A stretch of 64,000 nucleotides of DNA from Micromonospora sp. NBC_01813 (GTDB lineage: Bacteria; Actinomycetota; Actinomycetes; Mycobacteriales; Micromonosporaceae): positions 6,385,001-6,449,000 of the forward strand of contig NZ_CP109067.1 in assembly GCF_035917335.1 (NCBI RefSeq). Reading direction: 5' to 3'. Within the stretch, counting starts at the first letter, position 1. Each line of letters opens with the position of its first letter. Positions 20,654 through 28,307 of this stretch are shown piece by piece. The position numbers and the translations under genes were made by a program. The notes under the pieces are model-generated. The model was not told the DNA's origin, made no database searches, and saw nothing but the letters and a program-made list of their open reading frames with translations.

Positions 20654-22077
20654 CCCGCCGTACGGTGCCGCTGGTCGCCGCGTCGTTGACGGCGGTGCTG
20701 GCGGCGAGCAGCGGCTGCGGCGTACTGCCGGTGCTGCTCGACGGCGCGGGCCGGTCGGCTGCGGGGGACTTCCAACCCGGCGCGGCCGGCATCGGCGACC
20801 CCTACTTCCCGACGTACGGCAACGGCGGCTACGACGTGGCCGGTTACCAGCTGGTGCTGCGCTACGACCCGGCGGAGCAGCAGCTCGACGGCACCGCCAC
20901 GATCACCGCGACCGCCACGATGGACCTGTCCCGGTTCAACCTCGACCTGGCCGGGCTGGACGTCGCCGCGGTCAGCGTCGACGGCGCGCCGGCCGAACAC
21001 GACCGCGACGACGACGAACTGGTCGTCACCCCGGCGGCCGGGCTGACCGACGGGTCGGAGTTCACCGTGCTCGTCGAGTACGGCGGTCGCCCCGAGCCGC
21101 TGGCCAGCCGGGACTTCGGCGAGGGGGGCTTCCACATCACCGACGACGGGGTGATCGCGCTCGGCCAGCCCGAGTCGGCCAGCACCTGGTTCCCGGTCAA
21201 CGACCATCCGTCGGACAAGGCGACCTTCGACCTCGAGATCACCGTCCCGGACGGGCTGGCGGCGCTGAGCGTCGGCGTACCGGGGGAGACGACCAGAGCC
21301 GACGGCTGGACCACGTGGACCTGGTCGGAGAGCACCCCGATGGCCAGCTATCTGACCACCCTGGTGATCGGCGACTACCGAGTGCAGAGCTCGACGCACG
21401 CCGGCCGGCCGATGGTGATCGCCATCGACGCCGACCTGCCCGAGGGCGGCCCGGCGGAGCAGGCGATGGCCCGCACCGGCGAGATCGCCGACTACCTGGA
21501 GACGGTGTTCGGCCCGTACCCGGTGGACGCGTACGGCGGGATCGTGGTCCGCGACGACCGGATCCGCTACGCCTTGGAGACCCAGTCGCGGCCGGTCTAC
21601 GGCGACGTGTTCTTCGACTCCGGGCCGCAGACCTGGGTGATCGCCCACGAGTTGGGCCACCAGTGGTTCGGCAACAGCGTGTCGATCCGGCAGTGGCGGG
21701 ACATGTGGCTCAACGAGGGCTTCGCGACGTACGCCGAATGGTTGTGGTCCGAACACGACGGCGCCGCCACCGCCGACGAGATGTTCGACCGGGAGTACGC
21801 CCGGACCGACTGGGCGTTGCCGGCCGGTGATCCGGGCCCGGCGGGGATCTTCAGCCAGGCGGTCTACAAACGCGGCGGGATGACGGTGCACGCGCTGCGG
21901 CGCACCGTCGGCGACGACGCGTTCTTCCGACTGCTGCGCACCTGGGCCGCGGAGTATCGCGGCGGCAACGCTGGCACCGATCAGTTCGTCACGGTCGCCG
22001 AGCGGGTCACCGGCCAGCCGCTGCGGGAGTTCTTCGACGAGTGGCTGTACGGCGACACCGCACCGGCGAAACCCTGA
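20650..22077 (+). CDS. M1 family zinc metallopeptidase, lipoprotein
   Basis: 475 aa from GTG 20650, which overlaps the guaB3 stop (GTGA). The signal sequence ends in a lipobox-like SSGC (C23), so the enzyme is probably attached to the outer face of the membrane. An N-terminal beta-sandwich (about 55-230) is followed by a thermolysin-like domain with H333, E334 and H337 (HELGHQ) and the third zinc ligand E356 (WLNEGFATY). ALETQ takes the place of the GAMEN-type exopeptidase loop. It is about half the length of full PepN, as in short bacterial M1 enzymes. Confidence 0.93.
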   Translation: MTRRTVPLVAASLTAVLAASSGCGVLPVLLDGAGRSAAGDFQPGAAGIGDPYFPTYGNGGYDVAGYQLVLRYDPAEQQLDGTATITATATMDLSRFNLDLAGLDVAAVSVDGAPAEHDRDDDELVVTPAAGLTDGSEFTVLVEYGGRPEPLASRDFGEGGFHITDDGVIALGQPESASTWFPVNDHPSDKATFDLEITVPDGLAALSVGVPGETTRADGWTTWTWSESTPMASYLTTLVIGDYRVQSSTHAGRPMVIAIDADLPEGGPAEQAMARTGEIADYLETVFGPYPVDAYGGIVVRDDRIRYALETQSRPVYGDVFFDSGPQTWVIAHELGHQWFGNSVSIRQWRDMWLNEGFATYAEWLWSEHDGAATADEMFDREYARTDWALPAGDPGPAGIFSQAVYKRGGMTVHALRRTVGDDAFFRLLRTWAAEYRGGNAGTDQFVTVAERVTGQPLREFFDEWLYGDTAPAKP

Positions 22078-22119
22078 CCTGATCGGGTAGCCGGTCGATC
22101 CGGACCGTGCAATGACGCG

Positions 22120-22150
22120 GGGCGGGCTCGGTGGTGCGCCGAGCCCGCCC
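22120..22150. terminator. Bidirectional terminator
   Basis: A perfect 12-bp stem GGGCGGGCTCGG / CCGAGCCCGCCC with a 7-base loop between the convergent M1 peptidase and GH62 genes. Confidence 0.9.
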
Positions 22151-22188
22151 CTTCGGGTGCTACGTGAGCCGGATCTGTGTCATGCCGG

Positions 22189-23619
22189 TCAGCGTTGCAG
22201 GGTGAGGACTCCGGGGCGGTAGGGGAGTAGGCCGTAGTCGCCACCGGAGTTGGGGGAGCGTCCCTGGTAGAGGAACTGCAGGTTGCAGGGGTCGATGGTC
22301 ATGGTCTGGTCGGCGTTGGAGCGGATGAGTTCGCCGTGGCTGATGTCGTTGGTCCAGGTGACGCCGGTGTTGGCACGGCCTGCGAAGGGGTTGGATTCGC
22401 TGGTGGCCTGGGGTGTCCAGGTGCCGCCGAGGTTGGTGGCGGTGAAGGAGCGGAAGTAGCGGCCCTGGGAGCCGATGGCTTCGACGATCATGAGGTAGCG
22501 CTGTTGGCCCTGGAGTTTGTAGACCTGGACGCCTTCGAAGAGGTTGTTCGTCGTGTCGGTCATGATCGTGGTGTAGTTGGAGCCGAAGCTGCCGGGGAAG
22601 TTGCCGATGGGCATGCTGGCCCGGTAGATGCGGCCGTTGTCGCCGGCGAAGAAGAGGTACATGTTCTGGTCGTCGCCGATGAGGGCCTGGTCGATGGGGC
22701 CGGTGCCGGAGTTGGAGATGCTGCCGGTGAACAGGGTCTGGTGCGCCGACCAACTGTTCACATTGGTGGGGTTGGTCGACGTGCGGTAGGAGAACGCCGG
22801 TCCGCCCCACTGGTAGGCGAGGACCCAGACGTTGCGGGGCGCGAAGTAGAACAGTGACGGTGCGACCGAGGAGAACGGCATCCGGTTCTGGCTGGCCGAG
22901 CCCATCTGGTTCCAGTTGGAGAAGAGGCCGAAGTTCATCGACCCCCACGAGGTGCCGAAGTCGTGCGTCGTGGCGTAGACGAGGTGTTGGCCGTTGTAGG
23001 GGGCGTGGGTGAAGTCCTTGAGTGACACCCAGCCGGAGGCCGGCTGCGCCAGCGCGCCGGTCGACGTCCAGCGGTACGTCGACGGAAGGTTGCAGTTGGT
23101 CGGCGGTGGCGTGGTGGGTGGCGCGGTGGTGGGGGGCGCGGTGGTCGGTGGTGCCGTCGTCGGCGGCGCGGTGGTCGGGGGCGGCCCAGTGGTCGGGCCC
23201 GTGCTACCGGTGCACGCCACCCCGTTGAGCGCGAAGCTCGTCGGCGCGGCGTTGCTGCTGGTCCACGATCCGTTGAAACCGAAGGCCGTCGTGCCGTTGG
23301 TCCCGATCGAACCGTTGTAGCTCACGTTCCTGGCGGTCACTGCCGCGCCGCTCTGCGTCAGTGTGGTGTTCCACGCCTGCGTCACGGTCTGCCCGGCGCC
23401 GAACGACCAGGTCAGCGTCCAACTGGCCAACGGATCACCGAGGTTCGTGATGGTCACGTTGGCGCCGAAACCGCCGGGCCACTGCGACGAGATCGCGTAG
23501 TTCACCGAACAGCCTGCGGCAGCGTGGCTTGCCGGCGCCGCGACGACAATCGCCGCCGATGCGAGTAGTGCGGCGCCGGCCGATGCGAGGCCGGCTCTGG
23601 TCGCTCTCGATTTGATCAT
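22189..23619 (-). CDS. Secreted CBM2-GH62 alpha-L-arabinofuranosidase
   Basis: 476 aa. A signal peptide (to about residue 36, ending ASHAAA) is followed by a family 2 cellulose/xylan-binding module (about 37-145), a Pro-Thr linker (repeats of TTAPP, about 146-175) and a GH62 five-bladed propeller. Expected catalytic residues are Asp in [11 protein letters not shown] (base), Asp in GPIDQALIG and Glu in NLFEGVQVY (acid). The enzyme removes arabinose side chains from arabinoxylan. ATG 23619 has GGAGGG upstream. A CebR/CelR-type palindrome lies about 90 bp upstream, so repression lifted by cello-oligosaccharides is likely. Confidence 0.95.
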   Translation of the reverse strand: MIKSRATRAGLASAGAALLASAAIVVAAPASHAAAGCSVNYAISSQWPGGFGANVTITNLGDPLASWTLTWSFGAGQTVTQAWNTTLTQSGAAVTARNVSYNGSIGTNGTTAFGFNGSWTSSNAAPTSFALNGVACTGSTGPTTGPPPTTAPPTTAPPTTAPPTTAPPTTPPPTNCNLPSTYRWTSTGALAQPASGWVSLKDFTHAPYNGQHLVYATTHDFGTSWGSMNFGLFSNWNQMGSASQNRMPFSSVAPSLFYFAPRNVWVLAYQWGGPAFSYRTSTNPTNVNSWSAHQTLFTGSISNSGTGPIDQALIGDDQNMYLFFAGDNGRIYRASMPIGNFPGSFGSNYTTIMTDTTNNLFEGVQVYKLQGQQRYLMIVEAIGSQGRYFRSFTATNLGGTWTPQATSESNPFAGRANTGVTWTNDISHGELIRSNADQTMTIDPCNLQFLYQGRSPNSGGDYGLLPYRPGVLTLQR

Positions 23620-23707
23620 GAAGCACCCTCCGTACAGGACGGCGACCTGCACATTCGTGGAGGTCGCTGTAAGGTGAGCGTTAACATTCGCGTGTCGGGT
23701 ATGTTAC

Positions 23708-23719
23708 GGGAGCGCTCCC
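23708..23719. promoter_or_regulatory. CebR/CelR-type operator
   Basis: The 12-bp perfect palindrome GGGAGCGCTCCC, followed by A, is the core of the 14-bp site (TGGGAGCGCTCCCA) bound by the LacI-family repressors CelR of Thermobifida and CebR of Streptomyces at cellulase genes. It lies 88 bp upstream of the GH62 start. Confidence 0.88.
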
Positions 23720-23810
23720 AATCCATCAACCTCGATCTTTTGGTGGATGTTGCCCGCGCCGTACCTGCGAGAAGGCCGGTTCGACCGCTGCCCGCCCGGC
23801 GACGGGCATG

Positions 23811-23843
23811 ACGAAGGGCCCGGCGCGGAACCGGGCCCTTCGT
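23811..23843. terminator. Terminator after the DUF5954 gene
   Basis: A perfect 13-bp stem ACGAAGGGCCCGG / CCGGGCCCTTCGT with a 7-base loop, 34 bp past the stop of the minus-strand DUF5954 gene. Confidence 0.88.
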
Positions 23844-23877
23844 CGTACTCGTAGGTTGAAACAGTGAGGTGGCGGGG

Positions 23878-24864
23878 TCAGGCCGGGTCGGGTTCCTGCA
23901 TGAGCCGCGCCGGCGGCAGATGCCCGTTCGGGTCGGACGGGCGCGGCCCCTCCGGTCCGTCCGGGCCGACCCGGACGAAGGTCTCGATCCGGGTCACCCG
24001 ACACGGGACACCGCGTACCTCGAACTCGTCGGTGCGCGGCGGCTTGTGCTCCGCGCGAGCGCGTTGGTACGCGGCCATGTACTCCTCCATCGGAGTGTTC
24101 TCGTCCGGCTGGAAGTCCACCGAGAAGGACTCCGCGTCCCGGACGTCCTGCGGCGTCGCGTACGTGATCGACGACCGGGGGCGCCAACTGCCGTCGATGC
24201 ACGCGCCGATGGTGTAGCCGACCGGGAGTAGCACCACGTTCGGGTGGGTGGTCAACGCCCGGCGCGAGTCGGCCCGCATGTCCGCGGGGACGGCGTCCGG
24301 CGGGTAGGACGCCGAGATCATCTCCATCCGGACGAGCCCGTCGGTGAGCCCGGTGCTGGCGGTCGGGTCGATGACGAATCCGTCGAGATGAGACGTGGAC
24401 CGATCCGTCGTGCCCGGAGCGTGCGGGTCCGGGTCGGTCGGTCGGGGCGGCTCCGGCCCGTCCGGGCCCATTCGGATGAACGTCTGCGCCCGGATGATTC
24501 GATAGCGGAAGCCGTTGACCGTCGGTTCGTTGATCGGCTCCCAGTCGAGCAGCTCGTAGATCCTTTCGTACTCCGCCCGCGCGGCCGCGTTCTCGGCGGT
24601 CGGCGGCGTCTCGCTGTACAGCTTGCGGAAATGGGAGGCGAGGCTGTCGCGGGCATCCTGCAGTGTGTCGGCGTTGAGCCGCACGATCCGCCACCGGCCG
24701 TCCACCTCCTGGGCGGAGCCGAAGACCGGGGCGCCCCACATGGTGGTCGGATAGGCGGCCCAGCGGTTCCGGGCGTCGTCCTCGGAGACCGCCGATACGG
24801 GATCGTCCCGCTGCTCGATCTTGATCAGTAGGTGACCAGGCACCTGGTCAGCGTCATAGGTCAT
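23878..24864 (-). CDS. DUF5954 family protein
   Basis: 328 aa, soluble, no signal peptide. It contains two similar halves, each with a segment of the form Phe-(I/V)-Arg-(M/V)-GPDGPE followed by PRP(T/S)DP (near 124-141 and 298-314), suggesting an internal duplication. It resembles the actinomycete DUF5954 family of unknown role. ATG 24864 is chosen because homologous proteins start near MTYD; the longer frame to 24993 has no support. GAAGGA lies about 14 bases upstream, so the exact start is not firm. Confidence 0.75.
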   Translation of the reverse strand: MTYDADQVPGHLLIKIEQRDDPVSAVSEDDARNRWAAYPTTMWGAPVFGSAQEVDGRWRIVRLNADTLQDARDSLASHFRKLYSETPPTAENAAARAEYERIYELLDWEPINEPTVNGFRYRIIRAQTFIRMGPDGPEPPRPTDPDPHAPGTTDRSTSHLDGFVIDPTASTGLTDGLVRMEMISASYPPDAVPADMRADSRRALTTHPNVVLLPVGYTIGACIDGSWRPRSSITYATPQDVRDAESFSVDFQPDENTPMEEYMAAYQRARAEHKPPRTDEFEVRGVPCRVTRIETFVRVGPDGPEGPRPSDPNGHLPPARLMQEPDPA

Positions 24865-24999
24865 GTGCGCATTGTGTTCCTTCGATCGCGCAAACGCAGC
24901 CCCCGCCACCTCCACAGTTGTTCCACAAATTTCCTCAGCTCTCCACAAAATTCCACTGGCCGCCCAATGGGCCTGACCCGGGTTGGCGGGCATCCCAGC

Positions 25000-25653
25000 T
25001 CAAGGGGCTGCGTGCCCTCGGGAGGGTGTCGGGCGGGGCGTGTGCTTGATGCCGCTGAGGATGACCGTTAGTCCACGCTCGAACTCCTGGCCCGAGAACG
25101 CGGCCCCGACTGGAGCTAGCTCGGCGAGGGTCGGTAGTTCGCCTTGTGCAAGCTCTCCGATCCGTTGGGCGGCAGAGATCGGATCCTTCTCGTGGGACAG
25201 CCGGCCGGCTAGCTCGTTTTGCGCGATGCCCATGACAAATGCCGATACAGTGCGAAATGCGACAAAAAGGTCGACTCCGTCCAGGCCTCCTCGTGCGAGT
25301 GCCGACGCGAGTGCCTCGGCTGGGGCGAGGCTGGCGCGGGAGGAGGTGCGGCGGGTGAGTACGAGCGGGATAGCTGCCGGATGTGCGCGGAAGGTTCGCC
25401 ACAGAGAGGTGGCGACCGCGCGTGTGTCGGCCAGCCAGTCGTCGGTTGGCTCTGGTATTTCGACGAGGGCGGAGACGGCGTCGACCACGAGTTCCTCGAG
25501 GGCTTCGCGGCTCTCTACATAGTTGTAGAGGGTCATGGCGCCCGTCTGCAGGGACGCCGCGAGTGACCGCATGGTGAGTCCGGCCAGACCGTCCCGGTCG
25601 ACGATCGCCAGCGCGTGTTGCTGGATGTCCACGAGGGTGAAACGGGCTCTCAT
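25000..25653 (-). CDS. TetR family repressor of the hydrolase/SDR locus
   Basis: 217 aa. The N-terminal TetR HTH (FTLVDIQQHALAIVDRDGLAGLTMRSLAASL...TLYNYVESRE) is followed by a TetR_C-like ligand domain. ATG 25653 is favoured because GGGAG lies eight bases upstream; the in-frame ATG at 25689 has no ribosome binding site and would place an operator-like copy inside the gene. It is divergent from the disrupted gene and the hydrolase-SDR pair, and the same CGTACAACGTACGTA word occurs at both promoters, so it most likely represses itself and that unit. Confidence 0.9.
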   Translation of the reverse strand: MRARFTLVDIQQHALAIVDRDGLAGLTMRSLAASLQTGAMTLYNYVESREALEELVVDAVSALVEIPEPTDDWLADTRAVATSLWRTFRAHPAAIPLVLTRRTSSRASLAPAEALASALARGGLDGVDLFVAFRTVSAFVMGIAQNELAGRLSHEKDPISAAQRIGELAQGELPTLAELAPVGAAFSGQEFERGLTVILSGIKHTPRPTPSRGHAAP

Positions 25654-25672
25654 GCTGGCGACTCCCGGCTTA

Positions 25673-25718
25673 GGTACGGCGTACGTCATCAGAGGCTACT
25701 ATGCGTACAACGTACGTA
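25673..25718. promoter_or_regulatory. TetR operator in the divergent promoter
   Basis: CGTACAACGTACGTA at 25704-25718 is identical to each arm of the large inverted repeat at 26391-26437. A degenerate copy (GGTACGGCGTACGTC) lies at 25673-25687, within the 5' leader of the TetR gene. Placement between divergent genes fits autorepression. Confidence 0.75.
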
Positions 25719-25736
25719 AGATGGGGAGGAGTCTCA

Positions 25737-26301
25737 GTGGCCATCACGAATCCGAGGGGCCAGGCCGGCCGCAGGGGTGGAACCGGCTTCCGTGCCCTTG
25801 TTCGACGCCAGGACGACGCGTTCGTCGCTTTCGCTCGTACCCTGACCGACGAGGAGTGGAACCGACCCAGCCTCTGTGCGGGTTGGACGAACAGGGATGT
25901 GCTCGCTCACCTCGTACTCGGCCTGCGCCTGCCGCCGCCCCGGCTGCTGCTAGCGATGGGGCGGCGGCGCTGGTCGTTCGCCGCAGCCAACGACGTCCTC
26001 AGTCGCGAGTACGCCAGCCGGAGCACCGCTCGGCCTCGGCAGGTCCGGCGTCCTCTCGCCGCAGGTGGCCGACGCGGTCCTCGTCGTCGAGACGCGCGTG
26101 CCCAACCCGTTCATCCCAGCGGTCTCGCGAGCGCGCGGTCTCGCGTTCCGCACCACTGACACGAACTGGTCGCGTTCGTCCGAGCGTGCTCTCGAGGTGG
26201 TCGGCACCGCCGAAAGCATCATCTCCGTCCTCGCCGGGCGACACCACGCCATCCCCGGTCTGACCGGCAGCGGCGTCGCCACGCTGACGAGCCGGCTCTG
26301 A
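25737..26301 (+). pseudogene. Disrupted maleylpyruvate-isomerase-like (DinB/MDMPI) gene
   Basis: GTG 25737 follows GGGAGGA. The first frame reads a typical MDMPI N-terminal half (FRALVRRQDDAFVAFARTL, LCAGWTNRDVLAHLV) to about 26020 and then turns into an Arg-rich out-of-frame peptide ending at 26159. From about 26020 another frame gives the matching C-terminal part (APLGLGRSGVLSPQ, ARGLAFRTTDTNW, GTAESIISVLAGR, LTGSGVATL), ending at 26301. The centre is shorter than in intact homologues by an estimated few tens of residues. An internal deletion with a frameshift has therefore inactivated a mycothiol-dependent-type enzyme. Confidence 0.8.
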
Positions 26302-26390
26302 GCTGAGCAGGACCCGGCCCATGAGGTCCGTCCGGTTGCGTCGTTGCCCGGGCCAGTGCCTCGCTTGGCCCGATGTGTCGCACATCACTT

Positions 26391-26437
26391 GACACGTACA
26401 ACGTACGTATTGCAGTCTTACGTACGTTGTACGTGTC
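26391..26437. promoter_or_regulatory. Large TetR operator and promoter of the hydrolase-SDR unit
   Basis: A perfect inverted repeat with 19-bp arms (26391-26409 and 26419-26437) and a 9-bp spacer. Each arm contains CGTACAACGTACGTA (or its complement). A -35-like TTGACA (26389-26394) overlaps the left arm, so binding would block the promoter. The site is 63 bp upstream of the hydrolase start. Confidence 0.9.
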
Positions 26438-26499
26438 TTGTTTGGGCAGAGTGCGGGACCGGACCGGGGCAACTTCTTCACTAGAGATTGAAGGATCAC

Positions 26500-27438
26500 A
26501 TGCTCAGTATCGACAGCGAACTTCTCGAGGCCGCCAGCGCTATTGCAGCCGCCGCCCCACCCACGCCGCCCGTTGTAGATGACTGGAAGACGCGGCGGGC
26601 GAACATCGACGCTCTCTACGGCGGACTGGCCGCCGCCAGCACGCCCGACAACCGCATCGAGGTTGTGGACTTCACCATGCCATCTTTGGATGGGTCCGCC
26701 ATTCCGCTGCGCCTGTACAAGCCAAAGAACTTGCCGAACGCACTTGTCGTCTATATCCACGGTGGTGGTCTTATCGCCGGAAACATTGACGGATACGACC
26801 ACGTCTGCCGCCGCTACGCCTTGGAGGCCGGGGTAGCGATGCTCGCGGTCGACTACCGCCTGGCACCCGAATCGCCGTACCCAAGAGCGGTCGAAGACTC
26901 TGTCGCCGCGGTCCAGTGGGCGATCGAGCACGCCGCAGAGCGGGTACCCGGGGCCCGCGTCGCGCTGATGGGTGACTCCGCCGGAGGTGGGCTCGCGGCA
27001 GCGACGGCGATCGTGTGTCGCGACCGTCGGATCGGGCCCTTGGCCGCGCAGATCCTGGTCTACCCGATGCTCGATGACCGCACCGCAGCCACCGACCCGG
27101 CGGTCGAGCCGTTTCTTGCCTGGTCGGTGGCTGACAACATCACCGGCTGGCGTGCCTACCTCGGCGACAAGTACGGCACCGGCAACGTGCCTGCCTCCGC
27201 TTCCGCCGCCCGCAGTGGTTCGCTCCACGATCTGCCAACGGCTTACCTCGAGGTCGGTCAACTGGATCTCTTCTGCACGGAGACGGTTGCCTACGCCACG
27301 CGGCTCATGGAACACGGTGTGGCCGTGCACCTCTGCGTACGCCCGGGCGCATTCCACGGCTTCGACCAACTCGCACCCGCGTCCCGCATCGCCCAGAGCG
27401 CATTCGCGGATCGCGTCGCATTCCTCCGGGCCCTGTAG
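26500..27438 (+). CDS. Alpha/beta hydrolase, hormone-sensitive-lipase-like esterase
   Basis: 312 aa. Oxyanion-hole motif HGGG (87-90), nucleophile S160 in GDSAGG, AVDYRLAPE (117-124) and the C-terminal catalytic His in GAFHGFD place it in the bacterial HSL (family IV) esterases. It is cytoplasmic, with no signal peptide. ATG 26500 is chosen because GAAGGA ends five bases upstream; TTG 26488 is less likely. It precedes the SDR gene by 73 bp, and both are probably controlled by the divergent TetR protein. Natural substrate unknown. Confidence 0.93.
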   Translation: MLSIDSELLEAASAIAAAAPPTPPVVDDWKTRRANIDALYGGLAAASTPDNRIEVVDFTMPSLDGSAIPLRLYKPKNLPNALVVYIHGGGLIAGNIDGYDHVCRRYALEAGVAMLAVDYRLAPESPYPRAVEDSVAAVQWAIEHAAERVPGARVALMGDSAGGGLAAATAIVCRDRRIGPLAAQILVYPMLDDRTAATDPAVEPFLAWSVADNITGWRAYLGDKYGTGNVPASASAARSGSLHDLPTAYLEVGQLDLFCTETVAYATRLMEHGVAVHLCVRPGAFHGFDQLAPASRIAQSAFADRVAFLRAL

Positions 27439-27511
27439 CGCCGACCGCTGTCCGACCCACGTCATCCGGTCACATCCCCTGACCGTCAGAAACCACCAGC
27501 AAGGAGATCCC

Positions 27512-28249
27512 GTGAGTACCAAGACCGCCCTCATCACCGGCTCGACGAGTGGAATAGGTCGCGCCACAGCGCTCAAGCTCGCCCGCAGCAGCGTCCGTAT
27601 CGTCGTCTCCGGCCGGGATGCGAAACGAGGACAGGACGTAGTGGACGAGATCCGCTCCGAAGGAAACGAGGCCCACTTCGTCCGTGCGGACCTATGTGAC
27701 GCAAAGTCAGCCGTTGAACTCTCGGCCAAGGCCACCGAGGTCGCTGGCGGCGCCCTCGACATCCTGGTCAACAATGCGGCGATCGGGACCGGTGGCCCAA
27801 CCGCAGGCATCGAGGAGTCGACCTTCGACAGGGTGCTGGCCACCAATCTGAAGGCCCCGTTCTACCTGGTCGCGAACATCGCACCCGCGATGGCCGCCCG
27901 CGGCACTGGGGCGATCGTCAACGTGTCAACACTCGCCGCCGAAGTCGCGCTCCCCGGCCTGTCGATCTACGGGGCGAGCAAGGCCGCCCTGGACCTGCTG
28001 ACCAAAAGCTGGGCAGCCGAGTTCGGCCCCGCCGGCGTGCGGGTGAACTCCGTCAGCCCCGGCCCGACCCGCACCCCGGGATCCGAATCCCTAGGAGACT
28101 ACCTGCAGCAGCTCGCAGCGCAGGCCCCGCTCGGCTTCGTCGCCAACCCGGAAGACATCGCCGCAGCTATCGCGTTCCTCGTCAGCGACGAGGCACGTTT
28201 CGTGACCGGCACAGTGCTGGATGTGAACGGCGGCCGCACCATTGTGTGA
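27512..28249 (+). CDS. Short-chain dehydrogenase/reductase
   Basis: 245 aa classical SDR. The nucleotide motif TGSTSGIG starts at residue 9, NNAAIG follows the fourth strand, and the catalytic Ser and YGASK triad are present (about 138-155). GTG 27512 is preceded by AAGGAG. The last strand carries DVNGGRTIV, usual for FabG-like members. It probably works with the upstream esterase in degrading or modifying one compound under TetR control; the substrate cannot be told from sequence. Confidence 0.92.
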   Translation: MSTKTALITGSTSGIGRATALKLARSSVRIVVSGRDAKRGQDVVDEIRSEGNEAHFVRADLCDAKSAVELSAKATEVAGGALDILVNNAAIGTGGPTAGIEESTFDRVLATNLKAPFYLVANIAPAMAARGTGAIVNVSTLAAEVALPGLSIYGASKAALDLLTKSWAAEFGPAGVRVNSVSPGPTRTPGSESLGDYLQQLAAQAPLGFVANPEDIAAAIAFLVSDEARFVTGTVLDVNGGRTIV

Positions 28250-28251
28250 GA

Positions 28252-28270
28252 GGCCCACCCCTGAGGGGCC
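28252..28270. terminator. Short hairpin between convergent genes
   Basis: GGCCC and GGGCC arms with an inner CCCC-TGA-GGGG stem directly after the SDR stop. It is short and has no U-tract, so its strength is uncertain. Confidence 0.45.
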
Positions 28271-28307
28271 ATCCCCAAATTACGTGCCGTAACCACTAAC
28301 GGCCGGG

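Noticed and set aside
24911-24955. TCCACA words resembling DnaA boxes between the DUF5954 and TetR genes
   Set aside because: None reaches the consensus closely enough, only two or three are present, and no replication genes are near.
25689-25689. ATG 25689 as start of the first TetR gene
   Set aside because: No ribosome binding site, and it would place a copy of the operator inside the coding region; ATG 25653 has GGGAG at good spacing.
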